A stretch of DNA of 64,000 bases from Arundinibacter roseus (GTDB taxonomy: Bacteria > Bacteroidota > Bacteroidia > Cytophagales > Spirosomataceae): positions 1 to 64,000 of the forward strand of contig NZ_SMJU01000005.1 of NCBI RefSeq assembly GCF_004348825.1. Reading direction: 5' to 3'. Shown piece after piece: positions 63,753-64,000 of the stretch. A program made the translations under genes and the position numbers. Under the pieces are notes generated by a model. The model saw only the letters and a program-made list of their open reading frames with translations. It had not been told where the DNA came from and did not search any database. Each line of letters begins with the position of its first letter. Positions within the stretch are counted from its first letter, which is position 1.

Positions 63753-64000
63753 GGGGAGGTTTATAAAATTTATTGTAAAAAATATCGGGATTATGAAAAT
63801 CAGGTTCAGAAAAACGCTCCTGTCAATGAAAGGGTAAAGAACTACGTTCACCTGATTTTTAGCACAAAACATCGATACCCTTTTATCGATACCTTCATTG
63901 AGTTGAAATTACATATGTATCTGGGTGGCATTTGCAACGCGCTTGGCTGTCAGGTAATTGTTGTTGGTGGCTACACAGATCATGTGCACATACTGTGTAT
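63753..64000 (+). mobile_element. IS200/IS605-type Y1 transposase (partial)
   Basis: A frame open from 63753 to the window end encodes YVHLIFSTKHRYPFID, ICNALGCQVIVVGGYTDHVH and IL. These are the HUH-type tyrosine transposase blocks of TnpA (DHVHIL holds the His-hydrophobe-His metal motif). The window edge cuts the rest, including the catalytic Tyr. No ATG lies in this frame before the conserved blocks, so the 5' end is either damaged or uses a rare start. Such Y1 enzymes move short hairpin-ended elements, which fits the palindromic repeats in this window, although a link is only inferred. Confidence 0.7.

Noticed and set aside
1-64000. CRISPR array, tRNA and rRNA genes, prophage
   Set aside because: I looked for regularly spaced repeats, cloverleaf-like stretches and phage genes and found none. 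The hairpin repeats listed are too few and not spacer-separated.

Overview
The window looks like a chromosomal segment of a gliding, T9SS-positive Bacteroidetes bacterium, most likely of the order Cytophagales (Runella/Dyadobacter/Spirosoma-like). This rests on protein content: SprA, the gliding ABC permease GldF, a PorU-like C25 peptidase, proteins ending in type IX sorting domains, DUF4199, DUF4221 and six-bladed propeller lipoproteins, and phage-free housekeeping genes (ruvA, gatA, tatA, gcvH, mdh). Shine-Dalgarno sequences are weak or absent and several genes appear to start with TTG or GTG, also usual for this phylum. I see no tRNA, rRNA or CRISPR array.

Layout. 1-7.5 kb: an MBL-fold hydrolase (cut by the window edge) and its TetR regulator, which share a 16-bp operator-like sequence, then a metallophosphoesterase, a beta-barrel protein, a secreted amidotransferase-fold protein, a T9SS-secreted SASA-type esterase, and an ECF sigma/anti-sigma pair. 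7.5-8.6 kb is AT-rich non-coding DNA. 8.6-13.1 kb: a 1120-residue secreted protein with calcium-binding thrombospondin type-3 repeats and a T9SS cargo protein. 13.1-16.0 kb: a 51-codon gene whose peptide carries the complete lasso-peptide leader signature (Y-x2-P-x-L-x3-G-x5-T), a strong hairpin, an asparagine-synthetase-like lasso cyclase and a translationally coupled lipoprotein. No leader peptidase or RRE gene is nearby. This is the most interesting system in the window.

16-40.7 kb: a PorU/PorU2-like sortase, a Gfo/Idh/MocA oxidoreductase, and then a largely minus-strand housekeeping block: gldF, two DUF4199 genes, a dihydroorotase homologue without the usual HxH metal site, gcvH, (a plus-strand ThuA/PQQ-dehydrogenase/cytochrome c fusion), sprA, ruvA, a LysM transglycosylase, gatA, tatA and a YkvA-like protein.

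40.9-57.1 kb: an orphan RND pump on the minus strand, divergent from an AT-rich run of DUF4221/six-bladed-propeller lipoproteins with a DUF3738-like protein, a LuxR-type regulator, a further propeller lipoprotein, and a complete RND efflux operon (adaptor, TolC-like channel, pump). 57.2-64 kb: a secreted concanavalin-like protein, malate dehydrogenase, a small hypothetical, an OprP-like porin, a zinc metalloprotease and the start of an IS200/IS605-type Y1 transposase.

Two copies of a ~72-bp repeat with two nested hairpins (19.6 kb and 52.3 kb, opposite orientation) and a pair of 30-bp hairpin repeats (48.6 kb) show that palindromic repeat elements are scattered in the intergenic DNA of this genome.
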